A stretch of DNA of 64,000 nt from Candidatus Fukatsuia symbiotica (GTDB taxonomy: Bacteria; Pseudomonadota; Gammaproteobacteria; Enterobacterales; Enterobacteriaceae): contig NZ_CP021659.1 of assembly GCF_003122425.1 (NCBI RefSeq), positions 2,760,009 to 2,824,008 of the forward strand, written 5' to 3'. Of this stretch, positions 41,273-50,464 are shown piece after piece. Under the pieces are notes generated by a model, which saw nothing but the letters and a program-made list of their open reading frames with translations, did no database searches and was not told the origin of the DNA. The position numbers were made by a program, and so were the translations under genes. How positions within the stretch are numbered: position 1 is the first letter of the stretch; every line of letters starts with the position of its first letter.

Positions 41273-42340
41273 TCAATTATCCGGGTATTCACTGATGGTT
41301 ATTTTTAATATTATTTGCTGACCATGACGTAATATCAGTACTGAAACAGGCGTACCAGGATGTATTTCAGCCACCTGATCCATCGTTTCTATGGTAGAGA
41401 CGACTTTATTGTTATTAACATTCAGAATAATATCGCCAACCTGTACACCCGCTGTGGCAGCAGGCCCGCTGGGTGAAATCTGGTTCACTTTAATGCCGTG
41501 TGTCGCGCCTTGTTTAGCATTAATCGCATTAAATGGCGGATAATCGTTACCCGTGATACCAATATAACCGCGAATAACACGCCCATCGCGGATCAGTTTT
41601 TGCATCACTTTGCTTGCCAGTGCAGCGGGAATAGCAAAGCCTATCCCTTCCGGCGTTTCTCCGTTACTGCTTTTGTCGAATGATAAAGTATTAATCCCCA
41701 CCAACTGGCCTAATGTATTGATCAAGGCACCACCGGAGTTGCCACGGTTAATTGATGCATCGGTTTGTAGAAAATTTTGCCGCCCAGAATCACTCAAGCC
41801 AATACGACCTGTCGCACTGATGATACCCTGAGTGACCGTCTGCCCAAGATTATAGGGATTACCTATCGCTAGCACCACATCACCAATATGTGTTATGCGT
41901 TGGCTATCAATCGGGATCACCGGCAAATTATCTGCATCAATTTTTAACACCGCCAGATCGGTCAAACTGTCTGAGCTAACGAGTGAGGCTTCGTATACGC
42001 GACCATCTTGTAGTGCCACAATAATTTGCTCTGCGTGATTGATGACGTGTTTATTAGTAACAATGTACCCTTTATCACTCATAATAACGCCAGAACCCAA
42101 CGTCCGTATCGCGAGGCCATTCCGAGTGGCACTCCCCAGGCTACGGTTATAAACATTGACCACCGCCGGAGCTGCGCGCCTTACTCCCTGACTATAACTG
42201 ATGGGAACGTCTTTAATAGCACTCTCCTGTCTACCCTCGTTTTTTTCCATAAAAAACGAACGTAATACCGGTAATAATATCAGTAAAATAGAGGCAAAAA
42301 TCAGACCTAAAATAACAGAGCGCAATAACTTAAGTAACAT
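41273..42340 (-). CDS. degS: DegS, site-1 protease of the sigma-E stress response
   Basis: 355 residues, the same as E. coli. N-terminal membrane anchor (about 5-27), trypsin-like domain with His98 (TNKHVI), Asp128 (LTDLAVL) and Ser202 (NRGNSGGALI), then one PDZ domain (about 250-350). DegS cleaves RseA when its PDZ domain senses misfolded outer membrane proteins. In E. coli it follows degQ; here yheV is upstream instead. Confidence 0.95.
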   Translation of the reverse strand: MLLKLLRSVILGLIFASILLILLPVLRSFFMEKNEGRQESAIKDVPISYSQGVRRAAPAVVNVYNRSLGSATRNGLAIRTLGSGVIMSDKGYIVTNKHVINHAEQIIVALQDGRVYEASLVSSDSLTDLAVLKIDADNLPVIPIDSQRITHIGDVVLAIGNPYNLGQTVTQGIISATGRIGLSDSGRQNFLQTDASINRGNSGGALINTLGQLVGINTLSFDKSSNGETPEGIGFAIPAALASKVMQKLIRDGRVIRGYIGITGNDYPPFNAINAKQGATHGIKVNQISPSGPAATAGVQVGDIILNVNNNKVVSTIETMDQVAEIHPGTPVSVLILRHGQQIILKITISEYPDN

Positions 42341-42430
42341 AAAATTTTAAAATATAAAAGGATAGAGGGTTGAAGAATAGCATTTGTAAACCGAGTACAG
42401 CACACCCTAATTCATTGATGATGATATCAA

Positions 42431-42551
42431 TAGGCTTCTTGCAAAACCGGCGCCTGGCGCGCAGCAATCGCTGCGTACACGAGTACATGAGGATTACGAG
42501 CACCAGGTAACGCAGAATTTGCAGCACACAGTAGGTTTTACAAAAAGCCTA
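42431..42551. repeat. Family 2 repeat, complete copy
   Basis: The best example of the family: starts TAGGCTTCTTGCAAAACC and ends GGTTTTACAAAAAGCCTA, with GCGCAGCAATCGCTGCGTAC and GAGCACCAGGTAACGCAG inside. About 120 bp, inverted ends, no coding potential. The yheV stop lies in its last bases. Confidence 0.78.
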
Positions 42552-42749
42552 ATGAGGACGAAACATACCGATCACATGCTCACCAGAGCGGGTAGCTTTC
42601 GAGGGCGTATCGAGCTGATATTGATGATGACCACAGCGCACACATTCCACCACTTCCTTTTGCTCTTCTCGCCATAATGCCAAGGTGTCTAACGCATGAC
42701 ACTGTGGACAAATCGCACCCGCAATAAACCTTTTACGCATGATTGTCAT
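42549..42749 (-). CDS. yheV: YheV family putative metal-binding protein
   Basis: 66 residues, the length of E. coli YheV. Two CxxC pairs (CPQC near residue 14 and CVRC near 36) make a zinc-ribbon-like knuckle; MRKRFIAGAICP and HVIGMFRPH are conserved start and end. Function unknown. It follows kefB by 15 bp, in E. coli order kefG-kefB-yheV. The stop lies at the edge of a family 2 repeat. Confidence 0.9.
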   Translation of the reverse strand: MTIMRKRFIAGAICPQCHALDTLALWREEQKEVVECVRCGHHQYQLDTPSKATRSGEHVIGMFRPH

Positions 42750-42764
42750 GACCGATCTCCAAAA

Positions 42765-44573
42765 TTATTCGTATGTATCCCAACCATCTAATTGCCGCCG
42801 TTCATTTTGCATTTCACGCTGGAAAATATCCTCAAGTTCACGGCGTGCTTCCTTCACTCTAGAAATCTGTGCCACATCACCATGATGATGAGGCATCAAT
42901 TCACGTAGCATCCGCATATCTAAACGGCGGAAATGCTGTTGCACCCGATAAGCCTGATGGGGATGCATACCTAATTCTAATAACGTCTTGCGTCCTAATT
43001 CCAAAGCACTGGAAAAAGTCTCACGAGTAAAATTTTCTATGCCATTTTGCAACAGTTCGTGTGCTTCCACTCTACCTCTTGCACGGGCAAAGATTTTCAA
43101 ATTAGGAAAATGTTGCTGGCAGAGATGAACCAATATCATAGTATCTTCCGGCTCATGACAGGTGATGACGATCGCCTTCGCTTTTTCTGCACCCGCTGCA
43201 CGTAAAAGCTCAAGTTGTGTAGCATCACCGTAATAGACTTTGTAACCATACTTACGCATCATACTCACGGCACTAACATCACGTTCCAATACGGTAATGC
43301 GCATTTTATTAGCCATGAGTAAACGCCCAATCACTTGCCCAAAGCGACCGAATCCAACAATAATCACCTGAGGATCATTATCTTCGACAAAAGGCTTTTC
43401 ATCATTTTCTTCCGACGTGTTATAACGGCGCGCGAGCAGCCAATCTATTATCTTCATCAGCAAGGGTGTCGTCATCATCGATAGTGTTACTACCACCAGC
43501 AGCAATGCCAATTGATCCGCCGCTAGCACTTTTTGGCTAAATGCGGCAGAAAACAGAACGAAAGCAAATTCTCCTCCCTGGCTCAATACACCAGCAAATT
43601 GCAAGCGTGCTGAGCGGCGTAAAGCAAAAAGACGTGACAAAGCATAGAGTACCACGGCTTTTATAGAAACCAGCGTCACGACCCCCACCAGCACTAACAA
43701 CACATGGCTAAAGAGCACACCGATATTTAATGCCATTCCCACCGAAATAAAAAATAACCCGAGCAATAATCCTTTAAAAGGTTCAATGGCAATTTCTAGT
43801 TCGTGCTGAAATTCACTTTCTGCCAGTAAAACACCCGCAATAAAAGTGCCTAATGCCATAGACAAACCCAATGCATCCATAAATAAGGCCGAACCTAACA
43901 CGACCAATAACGCGGCAGCGGTAAAGACCTCCCGTACCCCTGAAGCGACAATATAACGAAACAAGGGACGTAACAGATAGCGACAACCGATCAACATCCC
44001 CGCGAAAGCAACCATTTTCATACTGATTTTAAGCCAATCGTTATTCTCTCCGCCGCTGCCTGCCAAAATAGGAATTAACGCCAATGCTGGGATCACCGCC
44101 ATATCTTGAAACAACAACACCGAGAATCCAAGCTGTCCCCCTTCGTTGTGATTCATCCCTTTTTCACGCATCAATTGTATCGCCATTGCGGTAGAAGACA
44201 TCGCCAGACCGATACCACCAATTACCGCCGCTTGCCAAGCGAAATGAGTTGCATAAAGTAAAGCACCGAGAATGATTGAAGTGATCACCACCTGGCCGGT
44301 ACCCACGCCAAATATCGAGCGCCTAAGCTGCCACAATTTTGCCGGTTTAAGCTCCAATCCGATGATAAACATCAAAAAAACGACCCCTAATTCGGAAAAA
44401 TGCAAAATTTCATCGACATCACGGATAAGACCCAATCCCCAAGGACCAATAGCAATCCCGGCGACGAGATAGCCCAGGACAGCACCAATCCCTAAACGCT
44501 GAGCTATCGGCACAGCAACGACAGCGGCAAATAAAAACAGCAGGATAGCGATTAATAGTATTGGATATTCCAT
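42765..44573 (-). CDS. kefB: KefB, glutathione-gated potassium efflux antiporter
   Basis: 602 residues (E. coli 601). CPA2 antiporter domain with about 12 helices (residues 1-380), including the [13 protein letters not shown] loop and [16 protein letters not shown] motif, then an RCK_N domain with the nucleotide fold [17 protein letters not shown]. It exports K+ in exchange for H+ when glutathione adducts bind, protecting from electrophiles. Directly after kefG. Confidence 0.95.
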   Translation of the reverse strand: MEYPILLIAILLFLFAAVVAVPIAQRLGIGAVLGYLVAGIAIGPWGLGLIRDVDEILHFSELGVVFLMFIIGLELKPAKLWQLRRSIFGVGTGQVVITSIILGALLYATHFAWQAAVIGGIGLAMSSTAMAIQLMREKGMNHNEGGQLGFSVLLFQDMAVIPALALIPILAGSGGENNDWLKISMKMVAFAGMLIGCRYLLRPLFRYIVASGVREVFTAAALLVVLGSALFMDALGLSMALGTFIAGVLLAESEFQHELEIAIEPFKGLLLGLFFISVGMALNIGVLFSHVLLVLVGVVTLVSIKAVVLYALSRLFALRRSARLQFAGVLSQGGEFAFVLFSAAFSQKVLAADQLALLLVVVTLSMMTTPLLMKIIDWLLARRYNTSEENDEKPFVEDNDPQVIIVGFGRFGQVIGRLLMANKMRITVLERDVSAVSMMRKYGYKVYYGDATQLELLRAAGAEKAKAIVITCHEPEDTMILVHLCQQHFPNLKIFARARGRVEAHELLQNGIENFTRETFSSALELGRKTLLELGMHPHQAYRVQQHFRRLDMRMLRELMPHHHGDVAQISRVKEARRELEDIFQREMQNERRQLDGWDTYE

Positions 44574-44575
44574 TA

Positions 44576-45145
44576 TTAGACCTCTTGCAAAACCGTACCT
44601 GTGGTATCAAATGGCGATTGCAGCCACTGCGCATATTTATCGGCTTGTTGTTGTAATAACTCCGGATTTTGCCGCCGTGCACAATAAATGATAATCGGGA
44701 TCATCCAATGCATGCGGCACATCAACGCTGTCAGCTCAAAAGGCCGCAGGATATCACTCATCGGATAACGGTTATAACCACCCAACTGATACGCCACATC
44801 AGGTTCACCCGTAGTAATCACCGAACGCCAGTATTTTCCCTTCAGAGCACCTCCAGTCGGTCCATTGGCAAAACCGCGTACTAATACCCGATCCAGCCAT
44901 TCTTTTAGCAAGGCCGGACAACTATTGGTATACAGAGGGTGTTGAAACACAATGACATGATGCTCCTGTAACAATCGTTGTTCATACTGGGCATCAATAA
45001 AAGAATCCGGATAATGCGCGTAGAGATCGTGCACGGTAACATGTTCTAATTTTTGAATAGCTTGCAGCAAAACCCGATTCGCAACCGAGCTTTGTGGTTC
45101 AGGATGAGCATATAACAATAGGATTTTAGGTGGTTGCAAAATCAT
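44576..45145 (-). CDS. kefG: KefG, ancillary quinone oxidoreductase of KefB
   Basis: 189 residues (E. coli 184). Flavodoxin-like fold: [42 protein letters not shown] and [13 protein letters not shown] are conserved. KefG is needed for full KefB activity and reduces quinones. The last residues, VLQEV and the stop TAA, are encoded by a family 2 repeat end, so the C-terminus differs from relatives and the repeat supplies the stop. KefB starts 2 bp later. Confidence 0.93.
   Translation of the reverse strand: MILQPPKILLLYAHPEPQSSVANRVLLQAIQKLEHVTVHDLYAHYPDSFIDAQYEQRLLQEHHVIVFQHPLYTNSCPALLKEWLDRVLVRGFANGPTGGALKGKYWRSVITTGEPDVAYQLGGYNRYPMSDILRPFELTALMCRMHWMIPIIIYCARRQNPELLQQQADKYAQWLQSPFDTTGTVLQEV
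44577..44596. repeat. Family 2 repeat end inside the kefG 3' end
   Basis: TTAGACCTCTTGCAAAACC, the left end of the family, overlapping the last codons of kefG. Confidence 0.65.
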
Positions 45146-45267
45146 TCCTCTCTAAAGCGTCGTCAAGGTGATGGTTTTCCGTTACCATGCGAAGATTAAA
45201 TTTCGTAAGAGGTTTAATCTATCTTAAGATAATTACAAATTAACATATTCTGCACATACGGCGCGCT

Positions 45268-47163
45268 ATGATTGTTTTCTCCTCTTTGCAAATTCGACGC
45301 GGTACCCGTGTCTTACTAAACAACGCGACAGCAACGGTTAATCCGGGTCGAAAGGTCGGTCTAATCGGCAAAAATGGTTGTGGTAAATCAACACTACTGG
45401 CGCTACTGAAAAATGAAATCAGTGCTGATGGCGGTAACGTCACTTTTCCCAATAACTGGGCTTTAACCTGGGTCGATCAAGAGACTCCTGCTTTGGATGT
45501 ACCGGCAGTAGAATACGTTATCGACGGCGACCGTGAATTTCGTCAATTGCAAGCCCAACTGCAAACAGCCAACGAAAAAAACGATGGTCTTGCCATTGCC
45601 AACCTACACGGAAAATTAGACACCATGCAGGCCTGGACTATTCAAGCACGCGCCGCCAGCCTACTCAATGGCTTGGGATTTTCACAACAGCAGCTGCAAC
45701 AAGAGGTACACACCTTTTCCGGAGGCTGGCGAATGCGCCTTAATCTGGCTCAGGCACTGATTTGCCGTTCAGATCTGTTATTGCTAGATGAGCCGACCAA
45801 CCACCTTGATTTAGACGCTGTTATCTGGCTGGAGAAGTGGCTAAAAAATTACCCCGGCACCTTGATTCTTATTTCCCATGACCGTGATTTTCTTGATCCT
45901 ATTATCGATGAAATTTTACACATTGAACAGCAGACACTATACGAATACAGAGGAAATTATTCATCATTTGAACGGCAACGCGCGGCCAAACTTTCGCAAC
46001 AACAGTCAATCTATCAGCATCAACAAGAAAAAAGGGCACATTTACAAAATTATATTGACCGTTTCCGTGCCAAAGCCAGTAAAGCCAAACAAGCGCAAAG
46101 TCGTATCAAGATGTTGAAACGTATGGAATTAATCGCGCCAGCACATGTCGATAACCCGTTTCATTTTAATTTTTTCACGCCAGAAAACCTACCCAATCCG
46201 TTACTACAGATGGAGAAAGTCAGTGCCGGTTATGGTGAGCGGATTATTTTGCAATCGATCAAGTTGAATTTAGTCCCTGGTTCACGTATCGGTTTGTTGG
46301 GACGTAACGGCGCAGGGAAATCAACCTTCATTAAGCTGCTGGCAGGTAGCCTAACACCACAAAGCGGTGAAATCAGCTTATCCAGAGGAATTAAGCTCGG
46401 TTACTTTGCACAACATCAACTGGAATATTTACGGGCTGATGAATCACCATTGCAGCATATTAATCGCTTGGCTCCCCATGAGACAGAGCAGCGTTTGCGT
46501 GACTATCTTGCTGGTTTTGGTTTTCAGAGAGGGCAGGTGATTGATCCGGTAGCCAGTTTCTCCGGTGGCGAAAAAGCACGCCTAGTACTGGCGTTGATTG
46601 TCTGGCAGCGTCCCAATTTATTGCTACTCGATGAACCCACCAATCATTTAGATCTCGATATGCGGCAAGCACTCACCGAAGCATTGATTGATTTTGAGGG
46701 CGCACTGGTAGTGGTTTCGCACGACCGTCATTTATTACGTTCAACTACTGATGAGTTGTATCTGGTACATGATGGCAAGGTGGCACCCTTTGCCGGTGAT
46801 TTGGATGATTACCAACAATGGTTAGGCGATTTACAACGTCAGCAAACGCAGCAACATAATCCCATTAAAGGCCAAAAACGGCGCGATGCAGAGTTCCTTA
46901 GTCAAAGTCAACCCTTGCGTAAACAAGTGACGACACTGGAACAACAGCTAGAGAAATTAAATACGGAATTGACGACCATTACGGAAAAACTCGCTGATGT
47001 CACGTTATACGACATGGCTCGCAAAACCGATCTGACGCTATGCCTGCAACAACAAACCCAGGCTAAAATCAAACTGGAAAAGGTTGAAATAGATTGGCTG
47101 GATGCACAGGAAAAACTAGAGCTAATGACTCAGAAATTTGCAGCGGAACAAAAAAAAGTATGA
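45268..47163 (+). CDS. yheS: YheS, ABC-F family ATPase
   Basis: 631 residues (E. coli 637). Two ABC domains with Walker A GKNGCGKST and GRNGAGKST, signatures FSGGWRMRL and FSGGEKARL, and Walker B LLLDEPTNHLDLD in each. The ABC-F linker (RFRAKASKAKQAQSRIKML) lies between, and a coiled-coil tail after about residue 540. ABC-F proteins act on the ribosome E site; YheS is linked to relief of some arrest peptides. Divergent from kefG as in E. coli; the glycosyltransferase gene overlaps its stop. Confidence 0.94.
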   Translation: MIVFSSLQIRRGTRVLLNNATATVNPGRKVGLIGKNGCGKSTLLALLKNEISADGGNVTFPNNWALTWVDQETPALDVPAVEYVIDGDREFRQLQAQLQTANEKNDGLAIANLHGKLDTMQAWTIQARAASLLNGLGFSQQQLQQEVHTFSGGWRMRLNLAQALICRSDLLLLDEPTNHLDLDAVIWLEKWLKNYPGTLILISHDRDFLDPIIDEILHIEQQTLYEYRGNYSSFERQRAAKLSQQQSIYQHQQEKRAHLQNYIDRFRAKASKAKQAQSRIKMLKRMELIAPAHVDNPFHFNFFTPENLPNPLLQMEKVSAGYGERIILQSIKLNLVPGSRIGLLGRNGAGKSTFIKLLAGSLTPQSGEISLSRGIKLGYFAQHQLEYLRADESPLQHINRLAPHETEQRLRDYLAGFGFQRGQVIDPVASFSGGEKARLVLALIVWQRPNLLLLDEPTNHLDLDMRQALTEALIDFEGALVVVSHDRHLLRSTTDELYLVHDGKVAPFAGDLDDYQQWLGDLQRQQTQQHNPIKGQKRRDAEFLSQSQPLRKQVTTLEQQLEKLNTELTTITEKLADVTLYDMARKTDLTLCLQQQTQAKIKLEKVEIDWLDAQEKLELMTQKFAAEQKKV

Positions 47164-48197
47164 AGCCAATCGAGGTTAGCGTTATTGTACCGGTGTTCAA
47201 TTGTGCTGCTTATCTTACTGATTTAATGGATTCATTATGCAGTCAATCCGGTGTGTCATGGGAGATGATTGCGGTCAATGATGGTTCGACAGATGACAGC
47301 CTGGTAATATTGCAGGAGATAGCCGCTACCGATACCAGACTAGTCATTATTAATCAATCGAATCAAGGGGTTGCTGCTGCACGTAACAGCGCTCTAGCAC
47401 AAGCGCGTGGTCATTGGGTTGCTTTCGTCGATGCAGATGATTGGTTAGCTCCCGATACGTTACAAACCTGGGTGCAACAGGCGAACAGATTAAATGTCGA
47501 TTTACTCATCGGCAACGGATTTCGCTTCAGGATTGATCCTCATGCGCAGCACGCAAAACAAGCGCCCCTTCACACAACAAAAGGTTGCACAAAAGATTTA
47601 CTGTATCATCATCCACCAGGACAGGTAATAAGTGGTCGACAATGGATTATTCATAGTGTTAAACAAGATGAATGGCTGCATTATGTATGGCTACAATTTG
47701 TTCGCCGGGATCTCATCGTGAATAACCAACTGGCGTTTATCCACGACATGGTACATGAAGATATTTTATGGACCACCGATCTGGCGCTAGTCGCGCAGCG
47801 GATTGGCTTTTGTGCGACACCATTTTATGGCTATCGCATCAATCCGTTGTCAATTACTCATTCACACTCTGCCCAATCGCTATACAACAGGGCAAACAGC
47901 TATGTAGACATCATTAAGGGATTGCTGGACAGAGCAACAACTACGGGGGATGATCCCTTGCTACGCAAAGCATTACTACGCCATGCTAACCGTGAAAGCG
48001 GCCATTTTTTAGGGCTAATGCGTAAAAAAATAGCCAGCTCACCGGAACATACCGAGCTGGCTCGCCGTTTTATCAGATTAGGGTTACGTAGCGCTTTATT
48101 CCTCGGTGCAACCAACATCAGTGATTTTTGGCGTGCGCTACGCTGTAGTCTAACAATCAGCTATTATGCCGTTGCTAATATCCGCGCCACACAGTAG
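47160..48197 (+). CDS. Family 2 glycosyltransferase, WaaH/YibD-like
   Basis: 345 residues. GT-A fold signatures: VSVIVPVFNCAAYL at the start, AVNDGSTDDS, QGVAAARNSAL, and the metal-binding DADDW. The middle segment FIHDMVHEDILWTTDLAL resembles E. coli YibD/WaaH, which adds glucuronic acid to LPS core heptose, so a role in lipopolysaccharide decoration is inferred, not shown. ATG overlaps the yheS stop by four bases (ATGA), so the two are coupled. Ends against a family 2 repeat end. Confidence 0.75.
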   Translation: MKPIEVSVIVPVFNCAAYLTDLMDSLCSQSGVSWEMIAVNDGSTDDSLVILQEIAATDTRLVIINQSNQGVAAARNSALAQARGHWVAFVDADDWLAPDTLQTWVQQANRLNVDLLIGNGFRFRIDPHAQHAKQAPLHTTKGCTKDLLYHHPPGQVISGRQWIIHSVKQDEWLHYVWLQFVRRDLIVNNQLAFIHDMVHEDILWTTDLALVAQRIGFCATPFYGYRINPLSITHSHSAQSLYNRANSYVDIIKGLLDRATTTGDDPLLRKALLRHANRESGHFLGLMRKKIASSPEHTELARRFIRLGLRSALFLGATNISDFWRALRCSLTISYYAVANIRATQ

Positions 48198-48198
48198 T

Positions 48199-48217
48199 TT
48201 TTGCAAGAAGTCTAATG
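48199..48217 (+). repeat. Family 2 repeat, right-end fragment
   Basis: GTTTTTGCAAGAAGTCTAAT right after the glycosyltransferase stop. Confidence 0.6.
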
Positions 48218-48225
48218 ATTTCCAA

Positions 48226-48969
48226 TCAAATAAGACTACGTTGACGTACCACTTCAAACAAACAAACACCAGTAGCAACAGAAACATTCAAAGAAGACAC
48301 CACACCGACCATCGGGATACGGATTAATTTATCGCAATGCTCACGAGTCAAACGACGCATACCTGTCCCCTCTGATCCCATCACTAAGGCCATAGGCCCA
48401 GTCAAATTGCTTTGATATACACTTTCTTTCGCTTCACCTGCCGTACCAACAATACAAATATCTTGTTCTTTTAATAGCCGCAGGGTGCGTGCCAAATTAG
48501 TTACCGTAATCAAGGGTACACTTTCAGCTGCACCACTCGCTACCTTCTTCACCGTGGCGTTAAGTGAAGCAGAGCGATTACGAGGTACAATAACCATATC
48601 CACACCTGCCACATCTGCACTTCGCAAACAGGCGCCTAAATTATGTGGATCGGTAACACCATCCAACACCAGTAAAAGGGGGGTCTCTGTCTCTATACCG
48701 GCTAGCAAACCAAGCAAATCACTTTCCTGGTACTGACGTCCTTTACGGACTCGCACCACAATACTCTGATGCACACCCCCTTCAGCCTGGGAATCCAGCC
48801 ATTTTCGATTGGCGTGCTGAACCGCTAAACCGCAGGCTTCCACTTGAGAAACCAACGCTTGTAACCGACGGTCATGGTTATCTTTTTGAATAAAAACCTC
48901 GAGAAAACGTTGTGGCTCACGCTCTAACAAAGCTTTGACGGCATGAATACCGTAAATAATTTCGCTCAT
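48226..48969 (-). CDS. rlmB: RlmB, 23S rRNA Gm2251 2'-O-methyltransferase
   Basis: 247 residues (E. coli 243). SpoU/TrmH knot fold: N-terminal substrate domain ([18 protein letters not shown]), then motif 1 [21 protein letters not shown], motif 2 [14 protein letters not shown] and motif 3 [23 protein letters not shown]. It methylates G2251 in the 23S peptidyl-transferase P loop. It stands alone here; rnr, its usual partner, is not adjacent. Confidence 0.95.
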   Translation of the reverse strand: MSEIIYGIHAVKALLEREPQRFLEVFIQKDNHDRRLQALVSQVEACGLAVQHANRKWLDSQAEGGVHQSIVVRVRKGRQYQESDLLGLLAGIETETPLLLVLDGVTDPHNLGACLRSADVAGVDMVIVPRNRSASLNATVKKVASGAAESVPLITVTNLARTLRLLKEQDICIVGTAGEAKESVYQSNLTGPMALVMGSEGTGMRRLTREHCDKLIRIPMVGVVSSLNVSVATGVCLFEVVRQRSLI

Positions 48970-48984
48970 GCAAAGATCCGCTTT

Positions 48985-49149
48985 CTAATTGCAGGCCAAT
49001 AGGTTTAGATACATTTTCTCAGCCAAGCCGATTATTTTGTCATCCGCAGTAATAGACGTCATCTTTTCAACCTTCGACTGAGAAACCAGTATTCTATCAA
49101 ATGGGTCTTTGTACATATCCGGTAAAGCTGATAGATTTATAGGCTTCAT
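48985..49149 (-). pseudogene. C-terminal fragment of a PIN-domain (VapC-like) toxin
   Basis: 54 codons from ATG to TAG, with GGGAGG before the ATG. The segment LPDMYKDPFDRILVSQ followed by ITADDKI matches the C-terminal part of PIN-domain ribonuclease toxins (typically LPxxHxDPFDRxLxAQ and the TADxxI strand). A full PIN protein has about 130 residues, so the front half with its first catalytic aspartates is missing, and no antitoxin gene is present. Probably a relic; translation as a short peptide cannot be excluded. Confidence 0.6.
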
Positions 49150-49192
49150 TACCTCCCATTATACTTTTTGAGAATAAAGGATATACAAAAAA

Positions 49193-49615
49193 ATGAGTAC
49201 ATGTTCAATCACAGGACTAAAGCAACAACTCATTAAGTCTAAAGAATTAAATACCGTATGGAACTATTTTTTCGATCTAATGAAAGAAACAGGGAGTTTA
49301 CGAAAGGATAACACTACCATTCCAAAACCTAAAGAAGAAGATACCCTGATAGCTGTACTGACTATAATCGAGAATATCGTAGGTCAAAAATTGGATAGAA
49401 AAGTAACTTTTATTAACTTGATGTTTAATAAAGTTTCCGATTCACACTTTTATCACGGTTTTTGCATGATTAAGGGCTTTTCCCAACCTCTTTCCATTTT
49501 TTATTTTCTTGATGTTGAAATGGGATCCTTCCTTTATAACAAAAATGGGCGTTCCGAGATGTTCAGATTTTCACTGACAACAACAACAGATCCTAATACT
49601 TTAATTAAACATTAA
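49193..49615 (+). CDS. Hypothetical protein (orphan)
   Basis: 140 residues, family not recognised. The start has AAAGGAT a few bases upstream. The sequence is mixed alpha/beta in look, with a KVTFINLMFNKVSDSHFYHGF strand-rich middle and no signal peptide or membrane segment. AT-rich. It starts 44 bp from the divergent toxin fragment and ends 146 bp before a convergent orphan gene, in an island between rlmB and glmS. Confidence 0.5.
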   Translation: MSTCSITGLKQQLIKSKELNTVWNYFFDLMKETGSLRKDNTTIPKPKEEDTLIAVLTIIENIVGQKLDRKVTFINLMFNKVSDSHFYHGFCMIKGFSQPLSIFYFLDVEMGSFLYNKNGRSEMFRFSLTTTTDPNTLIKH

Positions 49616-49632
49616 GATTTTTCTGCCGTTTG

Positions 49633-49660
49633 TTGACACATTCACAATGTTTAGTAATAT
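49633..49660 (+). promoter_or_regulatory. Strong sigma-70-like promoter pointing into the antisense of the gene at 49761
   Basis: TTGACA (49633-49638), a 16-base spacer, then TAATAT (49655-49660). No plus-strand gene of size follows; a 49-codon frame starting ATGCCTCAC at 49670 overlaps the end of the opposing gene. Confidence 0.5.
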
Positions 49661-49760
49661 ATTCCATAAATGCCTCACTATCTCGTGATTAACAATCTGA
49701 TGAAACATTTTTATCTCGATATAGGGGGCACTTATTCATTCTTAATTAGAGTGTTATTTT

Positions 49761-50273
49761 TTATGAATAGTCTTGAAGTAGTTTCATTGTATCACTACTG
49801 CTTGGTCCTCCAGAACTAAATACACCTGTTAATCTTTCCAAAAATGATTCTTTTTTAGAACTTTCTTCTTTTATAAGGCCGATAAGAGTATTTTGTAAAG
49901 TAATGAGAGGTTTGAATTTATTAGGCTTAAATGTTGCAGTATTTTCGCAGATCTTAATTATAGATTGTATTACTACAGTATATTCATCGCCCAAACACGT
50001 AATCTTAGTTTTTTCCGTTTTACTTAATTTCTTTACAGCTTCATTCAATGATTTTGCTGCCTTATTAATACTTGAGACATGATCTGCATTTAACTTTGAT
50101 CCTGGCTCGAACCCTACGTTTAATTCTTTCAACGGTTCTTTTATTTTAGCCCAAAATATATCTATGTAATCAAGCAGGCAGTTTTTTAATTTTCCTTTTT
50201 CCAACAGTACTTCTGGGACTACTCCAGCATTTCCTGCTGAAACAGGCTGAGATGATATGGAATCAGCTCTCAT
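49761..50273 (-). CDS. Hypothetical protein with an amber codon just before its start
   Basis: 170 residues, family not recognised. The N-terminus is Ser/Ala/Val-rich and flexible (MRADSISSQPVSAGNAGVVPE), like many type III secretion signals; the body is helical and Lys-rich; the end carries SSGGPSSS. In the same frame, 15 codons upstream, an ATG at 50321 with GAGGAT before it gives MLSVGATGAGEVPYQ, then TAG, then this ATG. The better ribosome site is at the upstream ATG, so the gene may be split by a nonsense change, or start internally. Confidence 0.55.
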   Translation of the reverse strand: MRADSISSQPVSAGNAGVVPEVLLEKGKLKNCLLDYIDIFWAKIKEPLKELNVGFEPGSKLNADHVSSINKAAKSLNEAVKKLSKTEKTKITCLGDEYTVVIQSIIKICENTATFKPNKFKPLITLQNTLIGLIKEESSKKESFLERLTGVFSSGGPSSSDTMKLLQDYS

Positions 50274-50464
50274 CTACTGGTATGGAACTTCTCCAGCACC
50301 AGTAGCACCAACGCTTAGCATAATATTTATCCTCAATTCAATTAATTTCTTTAACTAAGAAAAAACAAGGCCTAATAATAGGCCAAGAGAGTCTCTTAAT
50401 CAGCAACTCACTAACGAATAACAGTAGCTAATGAAGAATTGTATAAAGATAGGATTCACAACGC

